Shown: positions 7,300 to 15,456, counted from the stretch's first letter. The stretch: DNA of 18,019 nt from an uncultured Gammaproteobacteria bacterium (GCA_913009215.1 CAJVXG010000009.1:1-18019), one strand, 5' to 3'. A program made the numbers and translations. The notes: generated by a model from the sequence alone, not told the origin.

Positions 7300-7348
7300 A
7301 GCGCAAACACAGTTTGTAAGCCCTGTGCCATATCGGTAAACTTGCGCT
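7300..7348 (+). promoter_or_regulatory. Nested inverted repeat after iscX
   Basis: AGCGCAA (7300-7306) pairs perfectly with TTGCGCT (7342-7348). Inside it, CACAG (7308-7312) pairs with CTGTG (7323-7327). The structure begins three bases after the iscX stop. There is no T-run after it, so it is not a standard intrinsic terminator. It may stabilise the 3' end of the isc mRNA or be part of the ndk leader. Confidence 0.35.
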
Positions 7349-7349
7349 G

Positions 7350-7378
7350 TTTCGCGCGGTTGCTATGACAACGCGAAA
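7350..7378 (+). promoter_or_regulatory. Bulged hairpin in the ndk leader
   Basis: TTTCGC (7350-7355) pairs with GCGAAA (7373-7378). GTTG (7359-7362) pairs with CAAC (7369-7372) around a six-base loop, leaving GCG as a bulge on the left arm. An A/T-rich stretch with possible -10-like sequences (around 7383-7390) follows. The structure is directly visible. Whether it ends the isc transcript or belongs to the ndk 5' leader is unresolved. Confidence 0.35.
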
Positions 7379-7419
7379 TAAATTTAAATAAAACAATAGC
7401 TTATATATTTGGAGTTTTC

Positions 7420-7851
7420 ATGGCTAGTGAACGCACATTGTCTATTATCAAACCCGATGCGGTAGCAAAGAATCTGATTGGTGAAATCTATCGTCGCTTC
7501 GAACAGGCCGATTTAAAGATTATTGCTGCAAAAATGACGCATCTGTCCAAAGAAAAGGCCGAAGGCTTTTATGCCGTACATAAAGACCGCCCCTTTTTTA
7601 ATGACTTGATTCAGTTTATGACTTCCGGTCCGGTGATGGTGCAGGCGCTCGAAGGTGAAGATGCGGTTGTAAAACATCGGCAGCTGATGGGGGCCACTAA
7701 TCCGCAGGAAGCCGCCGCTGGTACGATTCGAGCTGACTTTGCGGAAACAGTTGACGAAAATGCAGTACATGGCTCGGACGGGCCGGATACTGCCAAAGCA
7801 GAAATTGATTATTTCTTTAGCCAGGACGAAATTTGTCCCAGAACCAGATGA
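7420..7851 (+). CDS. ndk: Nucleoside diphosphate kinase Ndk
   Basis: Ndk transfers the gamma-phosphate of ATP to nucleoside diphosphates through a phosphohistidine intermediate, balancing NTP and dNTP pools. The 143-residue length equals E. coli Ndk. The protein begins ERTLSIIKPDAVAKN, and the catalytic His is residue 117 in NAVHGSDG. Other family blocks are PFFNDLIQFMTSGPV and the C-terminal EICPRTR. A GGAG ribosome binding site sits 5 bases before the ATG. A 122-bp structured gap to iscX suggests its own promoter or leader. The rlmN start follows closely. Confidence 0.98.
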   Translation: MASERTLSIIKPDAVAKNLIGEIYRRFEQADLKIIAAKMTHLSKEKAEGFYAVHKDRPFFNDLIQFMTSGPVMVQALEGEDAVVKHRQLMGATNPQEAAAGTIRADFAETVDENAVHGSDGPDTAKAEIDYFFSQDEICPRTR

Positions 7852-7867
7852 CACCTTGATTACCAGA

Positions 7868-8965
7868 GTGACTGCCAGTAAACACAACCTGTTGGGCCTT
7901 GATCGTGGTTCTGCCCAAAGCTTTTTTGAAGGTATTGGTGAGAAGCCGTACCGCAGTGACCAGCTATTACAGTGGATTCACCAGTTCGGTATTACGGATT
8001 GCTCGGATATGACCAATTTCAGTAAAAAATTAAGGGGGTGGTTAACAGAAGAGGCCTGTATTTCCCCGCCGACTATAGTTACTGACCAACAGGCCGCCGA
8101 TGGGACTCGAAAATGGTTATTGCAATTGCAAGATGGTAATTGCATCGAGATGGTTTTTATCCCGGAAACGGATCGAGGTACTTTGTGTGTTTCATCCCAG
8201 GTTGGCTGTGTCCTGAATTGCACATTTTGTGCGACAGCAAAGCAGGGTTTTAATCGAAACCTGACATCCGCAGAAATAATCGGACAAGTCTGGGTAGCCT
8301 ACCAGGCACTGGGCTGTCCGGATCGTGAAAAGCGTCTCATTACCAATGTCGTCATGATGGGGATGGGCGAACCTCTGGCTAACTTTGATGCCGTAGTCCG
8401 ATCCATGAATATTATGATGGATGATTTCGCTTATGGCATTTCCAGACGTAGGGTGACTTTGAGCACGGCGGGAATGGTACCCATGATCGACAAGCTACGC
8501 GAAGTCTGTCCCGTTAGTCTTGCTGTATCATTACATGCGCCAAACGATGAGCTGCGTTCAGAACTGGTGCCGCTCAACAAGAAGTATTCTATCGCAGAGC
8601 TGATGGCGGCTTGTCGTCGTTACGTGCTGGGTAAAAACAGGGCGCGTATTACTTTCGAGTATGTTATGTTGGACGGTATAAATGACCAGCCTGGTCATGC
8701 CAAAGAATTGGCACATTGCCTGGAGGATGTGCCGGGCAAAGTTAATCTGATTCCTTTTAATGCCTTTGCAGGATCGGCATATCGCCGATCACCGCAGAAA
8801 AGGATCGACCATTTTCGTGAGATATTGTTAAAGGCAGGGATTATGACAGTGACAAGACGACCTCGCGGAGATGATATTGATGCGGCTTGTGGCCAACTGG
8901 CTGGTAAAATACAGGATCGTACCCGGCGCTCGGGAAAACAAATCAACAAGGGCTTAACCGGATAA
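7868..8965 (+). CDS. rlmN: Dual-specificity 23S rRNA/tRNA adenine-C2 methyltransferase RlmN
   Basis: RlmN is a radical-SAM enzyme that methylates C2 of A2503 in 23S rRNA and A37 in some tRNAs. With the GTG start at 7868 the protein has 365 residues. The radical-SAM cysteines are 114, 118 and 121 (C-x3-C-x2-C in GCVLNCTFCATAKQGF). The two cysteines of the methyl-transfer mechanism are Cys107 (TLCVSSQ) and Cys341 (RGDDIDAACGQL). The frame stays open upstream to 7739 inside ndk, but family similarity begins at TASKHNLLGLDRG, so that extension was rejected. No clear Shine-Dalgarno sequence precedes the GTG. Only 16 bases separate it from ndk, so translational coupling is possible. Confidence 0.94.
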   Translation: MTASKHNLLGLDRGSAQSFFEGIGEKPYRSDQLLQWIHQFGITDCSDMTNFSKKLRGWLTEEACISPPTIVTDQQAADGTRKWLLQLQDGNCIEMVFIPETDRGTLCVSSQVGCVLNCTFCATAKQGFNRNLTSAEIIGQVWVAYQALGCPDREKRLITNVVMMGMGEPLANFDAVVRSMNIMMDDFAYGISRRRVTLSTAGMVPMIDKLREVCPVSLAVSLHAPNDELRSELVPLNKKYSIAELMAACRRYVLGKNRARITFEYVMLDGINDQPGHAKELAHCLEDVPGKVNLIPFNAFAGSAYRRSPQKRIDHFREILLKAGIMTVTRRPRGDDIDAACGQLAGKIQDRTRRSGKQINKGLTG

Positions 8966-8981
8966 CAATAAACAGGTCATT

Positions 8982-9752
8982 ATGAATCGTTCTGTATTAT
9001 TAAGCATGTTGATTGCCTCGCTGATTCTGGCCCTGTCTGGCTGTGTTTCTGTCGGTAACAGGCTGGATTCCAAAACAAAACTGAAGCTTGCCGATCAACG
9101 CACCCAGTCTGCGATTGCCTATTATCGGGCTGGTAATAAAAAGTCCGCCTATCAGGATATACAGCAGGCATTATCTCTGAACCCGAATCATTCTATGGCC
9201 AATACCTATATGGGTATAATGCAGTGGTTTACGTTCAAGAATTATGGTGAGGCGGAAAAATATTTTCGCCGTGCCCTTTCCTCTGATCGTAAAAACGCCA
9301 TAGCGCAGAATAATCTGGGTTCGTTATTGTGCGAGCGTGGTAAAATACGTGAGGCGGTACGTATGTTTGATCAGGTCAGTAATAACAGTCTCTATGGCAA
9401 CCGACACTATGCCAGCGAGAATGCCGGAGCCTGTCTGATGCGCAAACCGGACTACAAGGCGGCAGAGCCTTATTTTAGAAAGGCCCTGCTTGTAAATCCC
9501 AATATGCGCAAGTCTCTATATTTTATGGCGAAGATCATGTATGAGACCAAGCGCCTGGTGCCGGCCCGGGGATTTATACTGAGATATATGCAGCTTATGA
9601 AAACCAAGGCCGGGCCAGACAGCCTGCTACTTGCCGTCAAGGTTGAGTCTGCATCGGGAAACCGTAATGCTGCTGCAAGCTTCGCATTCAAGCTTAAAAA
9701 CAGATATCCTAACTCTCCGGCAGCTCAAGAACTCAAGAGATTGCGTTACTAA
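8982..9752 (+). CDS. pilW: Type IV pilus biogenesis/stability lipoprotein PilW (PilF), TPR protein
   Basis: PilF/PilW is the outer-membrane pilotin needed for type IV pilus assembly and for PilQ secretin multimer formation. The 256-residue protein starts with a lipoprotein signal peptide ending in the lipobox LSGC, so Cys21 is the predicted lipidated residue. After it, tetratricopeptide repeats fill about residues 40-245, for example AIAYYRAGNKKSAYQDIQQALSLNPN and NYGEAEKYFRRALSSDRKNAIAQNNLGSLL (quoted in part: YFRRALSSDRKNAIA). Its place between rlmN and rodZ is the position of pilF in Pseudomonas-like genomes. It is named pilW in some schemes and should not be confused with the minor pilin PilW. 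Confidence 0.9.
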   Translation: MNRSVLLSMLIASLILALSGCVSVGNRLDSKTKLKLADQRTQSAIAYYRAGNKKSAYQDIQQALSLNPNHSMANTYMGIMQWFTFKNYGEAEKYFRRALSSDRKNAIAQNNLGSLLCERGKIREAVRMFDQVSNNSLYGNRHYASENAGACLMRKPDYKAAEPYFRKALLVNPNMRKSLYFMAKIMYETKRLVPARGFILRYMQLMKTKAGPDSLLLAVKVESASGNRNAAASFAFKLKNRYPNSPAAQELKRLRY

Positions 9753-9772
9753 ATATATACAGGAGGGCGACT

Positions 9773-10711
9773 ATGCAGGATCAAGGCAAGTCACCAGGAC
9801 AATTACTAAAACAGAAACGCGAAGAAAAGGGCCTTAGTGTTGACGAGGTCGCGCAATCATTGAACCTGACTTCGCGTACTATCAATACCATTGAAGTCGA
9901 CGATTATGATAGTCTGCCGGGCGCAACCTATGCGCGTGGATATCTGCGTAACTATGCCCAGTTGTTAAATATTTCTGCCGATCCGTTAATCGAATTATTT
10001 AATAGCATGGTTATCGCCGAAGAGAAAAAGAACGAAATACCCGTTAATGCCCCGGTTGTGTCGAAGGAAAGCAATAGCAGCGATAAAGGCGTTATGTTGG
10101 GCACTATTCTGGTGGCGGTGGTGATATTTGGTTTGGCTGTTGCCTGGTGGCAGGGCAGGGACAATGAGCCAGGCAGGAAAAACCAGGTTGATACGGTACG
10201 GGGTGATGGAACCGGCAGTACAAATAACGATACCACTACTGCAACGAATGCAGACAATGTCATTGGCGATGTTGGCACCACTATCAAGGATAGTGACACA
10301 CATATTGTGCAAAAGGATACGCCTGTAAGTGGCAAGATGGCACAACAAAATCCCCAGAAAACTGTTGTGGATACAAAAACATTGACGTATGGCACTGCTG
10401 CCGGTAGTAAATTGGTTGACGCGAACAAGAGGTCTGTGGCGGTAGCCCTGGACAAAGCGCAATCGAAGATTGTAATACATGCCAAACAAAGTTCATGGGT
10501 TGATATTCGTGATGCCAAGAACAATAAATTACTTTATGAAACAGTCAGTGCCGGTCGTGTGGTTACGATCAAGGGTGTTGGCCCGTTTAATATTTTTCTT
10601 GGCAATGCCGCCGGTATTGAGCTGAAATTTAATGGCAAGAAATATGACCTGGAGCAACATCGTAATGGTCTGGTGGCCAGGTTTAAATTAGGCAATGAAA
10701 TAAATCAGTAG
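9773..10711 (+). CDS. rodZ: Cytoskeleton protein RodZ
   Basis: RodZ is a bitopic inner-membrane protein that links MreB filaments to the elongasome and maintains rod shape. The 312-residue protein has an N-terminal cytoplasmic helix-turn-helix domain (about 5-75) with LKQKREEKGLSVDEVAQSLN and ATYARGYLRNYAQLL. A single transmembrane helix lies at about 107-127 (GVMLGTILVAVVIFGLAVAW). A Thr/Asn/Asp-rich periplasmic linker follows, then a C-terminal RodZ domain (about 225-305) with SSWVDIRDAKNNKLLYE and the FNIFLGNAAGIELKFNGK segment. A strong AGGAGG ribosome binding site precedes the ATG. The next gene is hisS rather than the usual ispG. Confidence 0.93.
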   Translation: MQDQGKSPGQLLKQKREEKGLSVDEVAQSLNLTSRTINTIEVDDYDSLPGATYARGYLRNYAQLLNISADPLIELFNSMVIAEEKKNEIPVNAPVVSKESNSSDKGVMLGTILVAVVIFGLAVAWWQGRDNEPGRKNQVDTVRGDGTGSTNNDTTTATNADNVIGDVGTTIKDSDTHIVQKDTPVSGKMAQQNPQKTVVDTKTLTYGTAAGSKLVDANKRSVAVALDKAQSKIVIHAKQSSWVDIRDAKNNKLLYETVSAGRVVTIKGVGPFNIFLGNAAGIELKFNGKKYDLEQHRNGLVARFKLGNEINQ

Positions 10712-10754
10712 TAATATTGCTACGGTAGAATCTATTCCAACGGTACTATATCCT

Positions 10755-12026
10755 TTGTCCAAACATTACCAGGCAATACGCGGTATGAACGATATACTGC
10801 CGGATACTATAGAGATCTGGCAGTATGTAGAGAAACGCGCCAAGGAAACGCTCGATCTTTACGGTTACCAGGAGCTAAGATTTCCCATTGTTGAGAAAAC
10901 CGAGCTGTTTTCACGTTCCATCGGGGAAGTAACCGATATAGTCGAAAAAGAAATGTATACCTTCGATGATCGTAATGGCGATAGTCTGACATTACGTCCC
11001 GAGGGTACCGCAGGCTGTGTGCGTGCTGGTATACAAAATGGCCTGTTGCATAATCAGGTGCATCGTTTCTGGTATAGCGGCCCCATGTTTCGTCATGAAC
11101 GACCGCAAAAGGGTCGCTACCGTCAATTTCACCAGATTGGGGTTGAGGCATTTGGTCTTGCCGGACCCGATATTGATGCCGAGTTGATTCTGCTCTCAAG
11201 TCGCTTTTGGAAGGCGTTATCGATACATCATAAGCTTTCACTTGAGATCAATACGATTGGTAGTAGCGAGGAGCGTACCTTATATAAAAAGGCCCTGATG
11301 GAATATTTACAGACCCGCAAGAATGAACTGGACGAAGACAGCATCAGGCGTCTGGACACCAACCCATTACGTATTCTGGACAGCAAATCAGAGGCTGTAC
11401 AGAAAGTCGTCGCGGGTGCCCCCCGATTTGATGACTATCTGGGTGATGAGTCCCGGGTGCATTTTCGGGGCGTATTGAGCATCCTCGATACTGCCGGGGT
11501 CAAATACAGCATTAATCCAAGACTGGTTCGGGGGCTGGATTATTACTCCAGGACCGTGTTTGAGTGGACCACCGACGAATTGGGGGCCCAGGGCACCGTA
11601 TGCGCCGGTGGGCGCTATGATATGCTGGTACAGCAACTGGGGGGCAAGGCAGCCCCGGCGATCGGTATGGCCATAGGTATGGAACGTTTGGTGGCTTTGT
11701 GTGATGATCGCGCCGCCAGGCAGACAGCAATGGCTCCGCAAGTATATGTGGTCAGCATCGGGCCTGAGGCGGAGCAGACCGGACTAAAAATCGCAGAACT
11801 ACTGCGCGAGAAATGTGTTCGTGTTGTCAATCATTGTGGTGGCGGTAGTATGAAACAACAAATGAAACAGGCCGATCGAAGAGGTGCGGAGTATGCACTG
11901 ATACTGGCGCAAGAGGAGATGGGCAAGGACGTGGTGACCGTGAAAATGCTGCGCCAAAAGAGCGAACAACAGCAGGTTAAAATTGACCAAATTGTGGATT
12001 TTATATCTGCAATCTATTCCAGGTAA
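10755..12026 (+). CDS. hisS: Histidine--tRNA ligase HisS
   Basis: HisS is a class II aminoacyl-tRNA synthetase that charges tRNA-His. The 423-residue protein begins with the family N-terminus KHYQAIRGMNDILPDT. It contains FRHERPQKGRYRQFHQIGVE (motif 2), the histidine-binding HisA motif RGLDYYSRTVFEW, GTVCAGGRYDMLVQQLGG, and motif 3 in AIGMAIGMERL. A C-terminal anticodon-binding domain starts near VYVVSIGPEA. The start is a TTG codon, because the next ATG at 10785 would delete the conserved QAIRG segment. No Shine-Dalgarno sequence is obvious before it. A 43-bp gap separates it from rodZ. Confidence 0.96.
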   Translation: MSKHYQAIRGMNDILPDTIEIWQYVEKRAKETLDLYGYQELRFPIVEKTELFSRSIGEVTDIVEKEMYTFDDRNGDSLTLRPEGTAGCVRAGIQNGLLHNQVHRFWYSGPMFRHERPQKGRYRQFHQIGVEAFGLAGPDIDAELILLSSRFWKALSIHHKLSLEINTIGSSEERTLYKKALMEYLQTRKNELDEDSIRRLDTNPLRILDSKSEAVQKVVAGAPRFDDYLGDESRVHFRGVLSILDTAGVKYSINPRLVRGLDYYSRTVFEWTTDELGAQGTVCAGGRYDMLVQQLGGKAAPAIGMAIGMERLVALCDDRAARQTAMAPQVYVVSIGPEAEQTGLKIAELLREKCVRVVNHCGGGSMKQQMKQADRRGAEYALILAQEEMGKDVVTVKMLRQKSEQQQVKIDQIVDFISAIYSR

Positions 12027-12039
12027 GCAGAGACAAGTT

Positions 12040-12684
12040 ATGGAATCTTATACCCAGCAAGACGAAGTAGACAAGCTCAAGACCTGGTGGAAAAGCTATG
12101 GTAATTCGTTAGTAATTGGTTTGCTGCTTGGCGTTGGCATCCTGTTTGGAAACAAATATTGGGATCGGAACCGTGTGGAGCAATCGGCCGCTGCATCCAG
12201 TCTCTACGAACAACTGGTAACCAATATCAAGAATAATAACTCCAAAGCGTCAAAAGTAACGAGCGGAAAGATTATCAGCGACTATAAATCCACCCCGTAT
12301 GCCACCATGGCGGCACTGTTGATGGCCAGGGTGAATTTTGAGAAGGGGGATGTTGCCAGTGCGCAGAGCCAGTTACAGTGGGCTGTAGACAACGCTACTG
12401 AGGATACCCTGGGACATGTGGCGCGAATACGGTTGGCGAGAGTATTGCTGAGCCAGGGCAAGATCAAGGAGGCCGGCAAGCTGGTATTGGGTGTCGATGA
12501 TGGGGACATGGCAGGCTATAAAGCAGAATACTATGAAGTCATCGGCGATATATATGCAAAACAAGGTAATATCGCGTCTGCCCGATTGGCGTATCAAAAG
12601 GCCATTGATAACACCGGGAAAACTTCCGGATATAAATCCATCCTGTCCATGAAGCTGGATAGTACCTCTGAAGCAAAACCATAA
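12040..12684 (+). CDS. yfgM: YfgM-family membrane protein (ancillary SecYEG translocon subunit)
   Basis: YfgM is a bitopic inner-membrane protein that in E. coli associates with PpiD and the SecYEG translocon and influences periplasmic chaperone traffic. The predicted protein has 214 residues. A short N-terminal cytoplasmic segment (MESYTQQDEVDKLKTWWK) is followed by one transmembrane helix (about 21-38) and a periplasmic TPR-like helical domain (for example IRLARVLLSQGKIKEAGKLVL). The ATG at 12040 was chosen over an in-frame ATG at 11983 that would overlap hisS by 44 bp, because family similarity starts at MESYT. Its stop overlaps the bamB start by one base. Confidence 0.9.
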   Translation: MESYTQQDEVDKLKTWWKSYGNSLVIGLLLGVGILFGNKYWDRNRVEQSAAASSLYEQLVTNIKNNNSKASKVTSGKIISDYKSTPYATMAALLMARVNFEKGDVASAQSQLQWAVDNATEDTLGHVARIRLARVLLSQGKIKEAGKLVLGVDDGDMAGYKAEYYEVIGDIYAKQGNIASARLAYQKAIDNTGKTSGYKSILSMKLDSTSEAKP

Positions 12685-13823
12685 TGAGAAAAATAAATCT
12701 TATAGCCTCTGTCTTGATGCTCGCGGCATTAACCGCCTGTTCTGGCAAAAGCAATCTTGAGCCACCAACGCCACTGGTAGAATTCAAGCCCAGCATAAAG
12801 ATACTGAAGTCCTGGAGTGTCGATACAGGAAAGAGTGCAACAAAAAAATTTATTATCCTGTCTCCGGCCCTTGATGGTGACCGGGTGTTTACAGCAGGGA
12901 TTTCCGGAAGGATTAGTGCGTATAGTCTCAAGGAGGGGAAAAAGCTCTGGAGCGTGAACAGCGAGTATCAGATCACCGGCGCCGTTGGCCTGGGGCCGGA
13001 CCGGTTATACATTGGCACCAAGAATGCAAAGGTTGTTGCCTATGATAAAAAGGATGGTAAGCAGCTATGGAAAAGCCGCGTCACTAGCGAAATTCTGACG
13101 GCTCCGGTTTCGCGTGGTGGCCTGGTGATTGTACAAACGGTGGATGGACGTATACACGGTCTGTCGGCACGTAATGGTGAACGTCTCTGGGTACGGAACT
13201 GGAGTGTGCCGGCATTGAGTTTGCGCGGTACCAGTCGACCATTGTTTGTTCGCAATATGATTTTTAGTGGTCTGGCAAATGGCAAGGTAGTGGCAATTGA
13301 TGCCCGCAGTGGCAGGGTCTTGCGTGAATTTGTCGTTGCTTACCCGCAAGGCAATAATGAAATAGACAGACTGGTAGATGTTGACGCATCACCAATCATT
13401 ATAGGGACCAAATTGATAGCTGCCGGATATCGAGGCAACATTATCGCTGTAGATTTAAAGGATGGCCGTTTGTTATGGAAGAAAAAAGCGTCAGTATACA
13501 CAGGGATGGATGGGGATCGTGATAATGTCTATCTGACGGACGATACAGGACATGTTATGGCCTTGCAGCATAATACAGGCGCCATAGTATGGGTGCAGAA
13601 GAAACTACAGGCACGTCGGTTGAATCCACCGGTAGTAATGGACGACTATATCGCAATAGGTGATCTGAAAGGCTATGTGCACTTGCTGTCGCGAGAGGAC
13701 GGACGATTTATGGGCAGGATAAAAGTGTCCGGGTCACCGATACAATCCAGGATGCTGGTACAAGACGATGTTTTGTATGTCAGTGATCAAGGTGGAAAAC
13801 TGACAGCCTTGCGTATTAATTAA
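12684..13823 (+). CDS. bamB: Outer-membrane protein assembly lipoprotein BamB
   Basis: BamB is a lipoprotein subunit of the BAM complex that inserts beta-barrel proteins into the outer membrane. The 379-residue protein starts with a lipoprotein signal peptide and lipobox LTAC, placing the lipidated cysteine at residue 19. The rest forms a predicted eight-bladed propeller made of PQQ-like repeats, seen as repeated AYSLKEGKKLWS, AYDKKDGKQLWKS, GLSARNGERLWVRNW and AVDLKDGRLLWKKKA segments. The overlap with yfgM (TAATG) indicates translational coupling. It keeps the standard hisS-yfgM-bamB-der order. Confidence 0.95.
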   Translation: MRKINLIASVLMLAALTACSGKSNLEPPTPLVEFKPSIKILKSWSVDTGKSATKKFIILSPALDGDRVFTAGISGRISAYSLKEGKKLWSVNSEYQITGAVGLGPDRLYIGTKNAKVVAYDKKDGKQLWKSRVTSEILTAPVSRGGLVIVQTVDGRIHGLSARNGERLWVRNWSVPALSLRGTSRPLFVRNMIFSGLANGKVVAIDARSGRVLREFVVAYPQGNNEIDRLVDVDASPIIIGTKLIAAGYRGNIIAVDLKDGRLLWKKKASVYTGMDGDRDNVYLTDDTGHVMALQHNTGAIVWVQKKLQARRLNPPVVMDDYIAIGDLKGYVHLLSREDGRFMGRIKVSGSPIQSRMLVQDDVLYVSDQGGKLTALRIN

Positions 13824-13857
13824 ACCCTTCTATATATATCATCAGTGGTATATTCTG

Positions 13858-13876
13858 GTGCAGTAGAGAACTGCAC
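13858..13876 (+). promoter_or_regulatory. Perfect 7-bp hairpin in the bamB-der gap
   Basis: GTGCAGT (13858-13864) and ACTGCAC (13870-13876) form a perfect stem around the five-base loop AGAGA. The 83-bp gap otherwise holds an A/T-rich stretch. No T-run follows, so it is not a classical terminator. It could act in mRNA processing or attenuate read-through into der. Confidence 0.4.
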
Positions 13877-13906
13877 GATCCGATCAATCGAAATATTTTC
13901 AAAGCC

Positions 13907-15328
13907 ATGCTGCCCGTTGTTGTACTCGTTGGACAACCAAATGTAGGCAAGTCCACCCTGTTTAATCGCCTGACAAAGTCGCGAGATGCGCTTGTGGGGG
14001 AAGCTCCCGGACTGACCAGAGACAGGCAATATGGTATCGCCACGGTAAACAACAAAAAATTTATTGTTGTAGACACTGCCGGCATTAATGAACGGCCGAC
14101 AGAGAGCGCAGCAAGAAGTAAGAAAAATATGACAGTAGTCAGGCGCGCGATGCAACAGTCATTAATGGCGATGCAGGAAGCCGATGTCGTTATTTTTATG
14201 GTCGATGGCAAGCTTGGACTGAATAGTGCGGACTATGAACTGGCACAAACAGTGCGAGAGCTTGGCAGACCGGTCTGGTTGGCAGTAAACAAAACAGAAG
14301 GCCGGGATACCGATGTTGTGATGTCGGATGCATATAGCCTTGGCATGGAGAAACAGATCGCAATTTCTGCATCCCATGGAAATGGGTTGTCCGAACTTTT
14401 TGAGAATGCACTGGCCATGTTTCCCGATCAGGTGCAGGAGGAAGCCGGAGAGGGCTTACCAAGAATTGCCGTGATTGGCCGCCCCAATGTCGGTAAATCA
14501 ACATTGATTAATGCCTTGTTAAAAGAAGAACGGTTGGTGGTATTTGATCAGCCCGGAACCACACGCGACTGTGTAGAAGTTAATTTCCGCCATAATGACC
14601 GTGATTACATTCTGATTGATACCGCTGGAATGCGCAGGCGCAGCAAGGTGGAGCAGGGGATAGAACAGTTTTCTGTCGTTCAATCCCTGCAGGCGCTGAA
14701 TTCAGCAAATGTCATTATCATGGTAATGGATGCCAGCGAGAGCATTACTGATCAGGACGTGACCCTGGCAGGCCACGTGCTTGAACATGGCAAGTCCATT
14801 GTCATTGCTATAAACAAGATAGATCTGCTAAACAGGGAAGGGAAGGAACATCTGCTGTCAGAGATTGACCGACGTTTGCCATTTATGAATTATGCAGCGG
14901 TATTATTACTATCTGCTAAAAAAGGCACCAGGCTGGAACAGCTCATTCCAAATGTTGACCGTGCCTACGGGTCGGCATTTAAGGATCTGGGAACCTCACG
15001 ACTGAATACCGTACTGGAAAAGGCCGTTACCGCAACACCGCCGCCTATGGTAAAAGGCAGAAGGATCAAGCTCAAATTTGCCCATCAGGGCGGTAAGAAT
15101 CCCCCCACCATTATTGTCCATGGCAACCAGACCAAGGTCATACCAGACTCTTATCGGCGCTATCTTGCCAATAGTTTTCGTAAGGCATTCGATCTGGAGG
15201 GTACGCCCGTCAGGCTGGCGTTTAAACAGGGAAGAAATCCGTTTGAGGGTCGAAAACAGGCCCCCACACAACGCCAGAAAAAACGGCAGAGACGGCAAAA
15301 GCGCCGAATGAAAAAGAAATACACTTAA
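13907..15328 (+). CDS. der: Ribosome-associated GTPase Der (EngA)
   Basis: Der is a double-GTPase needed for 50S subunit maturation. The 473-residue protein has two tandem GTPase domains and a KH-like C-terminal domain. The first P-loop is GQPNVGKST (9-17), with DTAGINERP and NKTE (129-131) as the base-recognition motif; Glu instead of Asp there is also known in other Der proteins. The second P-loop is GRPNVGKST (191-199), with DTAGMRRRSKVEQGIEQFSV and NKID (303-306). The very basic tail (RQKKRQRRQKRRMKKK) is a normal Der feature. The start has no strong ribosome binding site. Confidence 0.97.
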   Translation: MLPVVVLVGQPNVGKSTLFNRLTKSRDALVGEAPGLTRDRQYGIATVNNKKFIVVDTAGINERPTESAARSKKNMTVVRRAMQQSLMAMQEADVVIFMVDGKLGLNSADYELAQTVRELGRPVWLAVNKTEGRDTDVVMSDAYSLGMEKQIAISASHGNGLSELFENALAMFPDQVQEEAGEGLPRIAVIGRPNVGKSTLINALLKEERLVVFDQPGTTRDCVEVNFRHNDRDYILIDTAGMRRRSKVEQGIEQFSVVQSLQALNSANVIIMVMDASESITDQDVTLAGHVLEHGKSIVIAINKIDLLNREGKEHLLSEIDRRLPFMNYAAVLLLSAKKGTRLEQLIPNVDRAYGSAFKDLGTSRLNTVLEKAVTATPPPMVKGRRIKLKFAHQGGKNPPTIIVHGNQTKVIPDSYRRYLANSFRKAFDLEGTPVRLAFKQGRNPFEGRKQAPTQRQKKRQRRQKRRMKKKYT

Positions 15329-15342
15329 AATAGGGCCTTTAA

Positions 15343-15362
15343 AGACGACAGGATCTTCGTCT
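15343..15362 (+). terminator. Weak hairpin after der, possible terminator
   Basis: AGACGA (15343-15348) pairs with TCGTCT (15357-15362) around an eight-base loop, 14 bases after the der stop. The following sequence (ATTATCATT) is only partly T-rich, so termination efficiency is doubtful. It marks the end of the long conserved gene run. Confidence 0.3.
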
Positions 15363-15391
15363 ATTATCATTACTGAGGGAACAAAAAACAA

Positions 15392-15456
15392 TAGCCAAAT
15401 ACGGTATGCTTGGCCATTTTTGATCGTGGTCATGACGCTGGATATTTGGGCCAAAT
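15392..15456 (+). promoter_or_regulatory. Cluster of CCAA/TTGG inverted repeats upstream of the kinase gene
   Basis: GCCAA (15394-15398) and TTGGC (15410-15414) form one inverted repeat. A 13-base palindrome, ATTTGG-G-CCAAAT (15444-15456), forms a second. A possible promoter lies between them: TTGATC (15420-15425) and TATTTG (15443-15448) at 17 bp. The palindrome would overlap this -10 and lies just before the AAGAGAG ribosome binding site (15461-15467). This looks like an operator layout, but the regulator is unknown. Confidence 0.3.

Noticed and set aside
7739..7867. N-terminal extension of rlmN
   Set aside because: The extension overlaps the conserved ndk C-terminus, and RlmN family similarity begins just after the GTG at 7868.
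9952..10524. 190-codon minus-strand open frame inside rodZ
   Set aside because: It is the antisense of the rodZ linker and membrane region. Its hydrophobic look comes from complementing the Thr/Asn-rich coding sequence.
11983..12039. Upstream ATG for yfgM
   Set aside because: It overlaps the hisS end by 44 bp, and the YfgM family N-terminus aligns with the ATG at 12040.
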